Assembly (NCBI RefSeq): GCF_020740795.1
Contig: NC_067295.1
Location: 3,410,501-3,474,500, forward strand
Direction of reading: 5' to 3'
Source: Apus apus
Lineage: Eukaryota; Chordata; Aves; Apodiformes; Apodidae
Length of the DNA stretch: 64,000 nucleotides
The translations under genes and the position numbers were made by a program. Positions 61,491-64,000 of this stretch are shown one piece after another. Position 1 is the first letter of the stretch. The number at the start of each line of letters is the position of its first letter. Below the pieces are notes generated by a model. That model did no database searches, was not told where the DNA came from, and was given only the letters and a program-made list of their open reading frames with translations.

Positions 61491-61739
61491 AATACAGTCT
61501 TAAGGTTTCTCCTTCCACCTTGAAGCCACCTAAGAAGACTGCAGGTGAGGGCAGGTGACCCCTGGAAGAAGTCTGAGAAGCCCTCACTTCCTGCATTATA
61601 ATATATTATGAAAAATATACATGTATGTTTCGGTATATATTATCTGAACGCACATTTATCGCGCTGAGCTGCATCTTCCTCAGAATACAGCGGGAAAGGC
61701 TCATTTGCGGGACACCAGCAGCCCCGGAAAACTGCTGGT

Positions 61740-62212
61740 CGAGTCTTGCAGTGACAGGACGCAGCCTTGTCACTGCCTCACCCCTTCGCCCCAGCCCGCA
61801 GTGCTACCGCGCTGCCGACACGGGACACCCCACAAGCGCGGGGCGAGTCACCCGGGATCCCCGGGCGGCCCTTCCCTGCCGGGGAAACCTGCGGGAGCGG
61901 GACACGGCAGGAAAACCGCCCCGCCAGCCGCGCGGCAGGCGCCAGGCACGGCCCGAGGCAGCGTCTGAGGCGATGGGGCGGGGAGACGGCGATGCTGGCG
62001 GGCACAGGGCGGTGCTGCCGGGCACAGGGCGATGGTGCCGGGCACAGGGCGGTGCTGGCGGGCACAGGGCGGTGCTGGCGGGCACAGGGCGGTGCTGAAG
62101 CCGGGACAAGGTGACCCGGGACCCGCCCGCCCTGTGGCGCCGCGCGACCCTTCCCGCCCCACATCCGGGTCCCCGCCCCTTCCCGCCGTGCCCCGCGGCC
62201 AGCAGCGGCAAG
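61740..62212 (+). promoter_or_regulatory. ATP5MF: CpG-island promoter and 5' UTR of ATP5MF
   Basis: Base composition changes sharply to GC-rich, CpG-dense DNA directly upstream of the ATP5MF start. There is no TATA box. A GC box (CCCCGCCCC, 62171-62179), an E2F-like TTCCCGCC (62180-62187) and an ETS-like ATCCGGGT (62163-62170) lie within 50 bp of the start codon. A 20-bp minisatellite sits inside the island. The pattern is typical of constitutively expressed mitochondrial-protein genes. The exact transcription start cannot be read from sequence. Confidence 0.7.
61991..62097 (+). repeat. 20-bp minisatellite in the ATP5MF promoter
   Basis: Five full copies of a 20-bp unit (type GGTGCTGGCGGGCACAGGGC), with a few G/A and G/C variants, begin at 61991, 62011, 62031, 62051 and 62071. 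A partial sixth copy follows. The array ends about 115 bp before the start codon, so copy-number changes would alter promoter spacing. Confidence 0.93.
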
Positions 62213-62220
62213 ATGGCGCA
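62208..62220 (+). promoter_or_regulatory. ATP5MF: YY1-like site over the ATP5MF start codon
   Basis: GGCAAGATGGCGC contains the AAGATGGCG core of a YY1 motif, with the ATG of the motif being the ATP5MF initiation codon (62213). YY1 sites overlapping the start are known from other nuclear genes for mitochondrial and ribosomal proteins. Binding here is inference. Confidence 0.45.
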
Positions 62221-63715
62221 GCCGCCGGGTGAGTGCGGCGGGCGCCAAGGTGACCGCGGCTCCTTCCCCTTCCTCCCCTCTCTCCCCTGACCGGGCTGTG
62301 TCTCTGTCTGTGCCGCAGTTCTCCTCAAGGACATGAAGCTGATGGACGTGAAGCTGGGCCAGCTGCCCAGCTGGGTGGCGATGAGGGACTTCACGCCCGG
62401 CGGCGTCGTGGGGGCCTTGCGGAGAGGTGAGGGCTGCTGAGGGGGAGCGGTGAGGGCTGCTGAGGGGGAGCGGTGAGGGCTGCTGAGGGGGAGCGGTGAG
62501 GGCTGCTGAGGGGGAGCGGTGAGGGCTGCTGAGGGGGAGCGGCGGGGCTGCCCTCCCGCCGCGGGCCTGAGCCCCTGCTGACCTAGCCAGGCGGACCAGC
62601 GGCTGCTGGAGTAGCTCTTGGCTGGGACTGGGGGGGGATCCGGCAGCCCGGGGGTTGCTTCTGGGCAGCTTCAGCTTCCCCAGAACTGTCCCTCCAGTAG
62701 CGTCTTGTTCTCCCATCTGTAAAGGTATTTCTTGCATGGGCTCTGTCTGCTGGCAGAGCTTTGCTGGCAGTATTCCTTCTTGCATAAAGAGGAAATGTGG
62801 CTCCCTGACTCCTGAACCTATTTGCAACTGATCCCTAAAGATGGTAAGAAAGGACACAAGGCTTTTATAGATCACTTATAAAAGCTTTGACCCTTTGCTA
62901 TAGGGACAGAGATGGCATTCAGGTAAATGTAAATGCAAAAGATTGAGTATTAAAGAACTGGATAACTCCAGAACAGCTTCAGCTCATCAAAGTCACAGTA
63001 ATGATTAATGAAAAATTATATATTGGGTTTTTTTTTTGCTTTCCAAGGCTTAGTACTGTTAATATGAGCTCACCTGGCTCAACTAACACACAGGCTGCCT
63101 TCTTTCACCAGAAACAATTTCCTGAAGTTCTAGGAAACCAGGCTGCTAATTTCTGAGACAGAAAAATACACAACTTGCCCAGCTGCTCTGAAAAACAACT
63201 TTTCTCCTCCACAGGTTATGACAGATACTACAATAAATACATCAATGTGAAGAAAGGGGGCCTGGCTGGGGTCACCATGGTGCTGGCTGGTTACGTTGTT
63301 GTCAGCTACATCTGGAGCTACAGTCACATCAGTAAGTAAAAGCAGTAGGGATGAGTGTGCACAGTGCAGCTTGGGGTGATAAAAACTAATCTGCTGTTGC
63401 TTTTAGAAATAAAATTAAAGACTTTGCTAACCATTGCTGCTCAATCTGAGACTTTGGGTAAGCAAACTTCTAGCCATAGGGAACTGGAATGCTTTCAGTA
63501 ACTTATTGGACAGACAGCATTTCCTGTGGTGAGGAAAACACTTGAATCTCATTAGTCTGACGTGGCAGTACTTAGAAACAACAACTTTTTTAGAGTGCTT
63601 TCTTGTAATTTCAGGTGGGTTGTTTTTTTTTTTTTTATAAGTATCTTGTGGCTTCAGGAAAACTAACTTGCTTTTCCTTGATGCAGAGCACGACCGTTGG
63701 AGAAGGTACCACTGA
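62213..63715 (+). CDS. ATP5MF: ATP synthase membrane subunit f, complete spliced gene (4 exons)
   Basis: The coding exons are 62213-62228, 62319-62426, 63215-63331 and 63687-63715. They total 270 nt, or 89 residues plus TGA, close to the 88-94 residues of mammalian forms. All introns are GT-AG (GTGAGT, GTGAGG and GTAAGT donors; pyrimidine-rich acceptors ending CCGCAG, CCACAG and ATGCAG), and the frame is kept across each junction. Subunit f is a small single-span protein of the Fo part of mitochondrial ATP synthase. It helps form the membrane base and dimer region and is not catalytic. Family landmarks are LGQLPSWVAMRDF (18-30), the highly conserved YDRYYNKYINVKKG (43-56), one membrane helix (about 58-77) and the basic tail KHDRWRRYH (81-89). 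No cleavable presequence is evident, as expected. The start is the only ATG in exon 1. Intron 1 is only 90 bp. Confidence 0.95.
62427..62541 (+). repeat. 23-bp minisatellite starting at an ATP5MF splice donor
   Basis: Five identical, head-to-tail copies of a 23-bp unit (GTGAGGGCTGCTGAGGGGGA plus GCG) run from 62427 to 62541. The first base of the array is the first base of intron 2, so the unit begins with the donor GTGAGG and every copy carries the same GTGAGG. The lack of any mismatch between copies points to recent expansion. Confidence 0.95.
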
Positions 63716-63842
63716 AATGTGAAGGTGCAGCTCTGGAGCAGCCTTGGCTGCTGGCACAGTTATCCTGCCTGCAGACATCAGAACTAATCATACTACAGTC
63801 TGTACTGTTATGACCAAAAATAAAGTGCATGCACTTCACACC
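63716..63842 (+). other. ATP5MF: ATP5MF 3' UTR
   Basis: This is a short UTR after the TGA, with one AATAAA near its end. The cleavage site is placed about 18 bp after the signal by convention. A GT-rich stretch (TTGTCCTGTGTGGGTGAGTTTG, from about 63867) follows as the likely downstream element. Confidence 0.7.
63819..63824 (+). terminator. ATP5MF: poly(A) signal AATAAA of ATP5MF
   Basis: Canonical hexamer about 104 bp after the stop codon, followed by a GT-rich region. It is the only AATAAA between the stop codon and the end of the window. Confidence 0.85.
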
Positions 63843-64000
63843 TACTGAGGTGACACTGACTTGTTATTTGTCCTGTGTGGGTGAGTTTGTCTTAGTTTCA
63901 GCCCTCCAGGGTGAGTTCAGAGGTGCCTAGGAAAGCCTCTGCTACTTGGGCTGCATTATGAACTGGGGAAACTCTTAATACTGATGCTTATTTAGCTGTT

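Noticed and set aside
61778-62875. 365-codon minus-strand open frame across the ATP5MF promoter and exons 1-2
   Set aside because: It is antisense to two real exons and made largely of translated minisatellite units (SPSAALT-like and PVPAST-like repeats). Long stop-free frames are expected in such GC-rich repeats.
1-64000. CRISPR arrays, prophage, insertion sequences, toxin or defence systems
   Set aside because: The window is vertebrate nuclear DNA; the tandem repeats present have no spacers and no associated genes.
1-64000. Endogenous retrovirus or other LTR elements
   Set aside because: No paired LTRs, primer-binding site or gag/pol-like frames were seen; the only dispersed repeats supported are CR1 fragments.
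1-64000. tRNA, rRNA, snoRNA or microRNA genes
   Set aside because: No A/B-box plus cloverleaf, rRNA segment or clear box C/D pairing was noticed by eye. A covariance-model search could still find a small RNA I missed.

Overview
This is vertebrate, almost certainly avian, genomic DNA. Two spliced nuclear genes are recognisable. The interspersed repeats are 3' ends of CR1 LINEs with the typical bird ending (a run like ATTCTATGATTCT), in both orientations. No bacterial, phage or plasmid features are present. The left 18 kb is GC-rich with many G/C homopolymers, the middle is more AT-rich, and a CpG island appears again near 62 kb.

Layout. (1) 1-8.2 kb is non-coding sequence with three CR1 pieces, a 300-bp purine-only tract (5.4-5.7 kb) and a possible short 5' exon ending at 2681. 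(2) 8266-~14145 is the last exon of KCNJ12: a short 5' UTR segment, an uninterrupted 429-residue Kir2.2 reading frame (8423-9712) and a long AU-rich 3' UTR with at least two poly(A) signals. (3) About 14.2-61.7 kb is a stretch of roughly 47 kb where I find no exon I can defend. It holds a few CR1 remnants, microsatellites and some regions that look like cis-regulatory DNA. The best is 16.6-18.1 kb, with three TGA(C/G)TCAGC-type sites, a TATA-like box, a GATA site and a perfect DR1 nuclear-receptor element. (4) 61.7-63.84 kb is ATP5MF (subunit f of mitochondrial ATP synthase). All four exons, the CpG-island promoter and the poly(A) signal are inside the window. Two different minisatellites flank its first two exons, and one of them begins exactly at a splice donor.

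The two genes are on the + strand and are functionally unrelated: a strong inward-rectifier K+ channel of the plasma membrane and a small membrane subunit of the Fo motor. I see no operon-like or multi-gene system and no evidence for a new biological system. The points most worth following are the repeat-embedded splice donor of ATP5MF, the regulatory-looking cluster at 16.8-18.0 kb, and the possible upstream exon and upstream ORF of KCNJ12.
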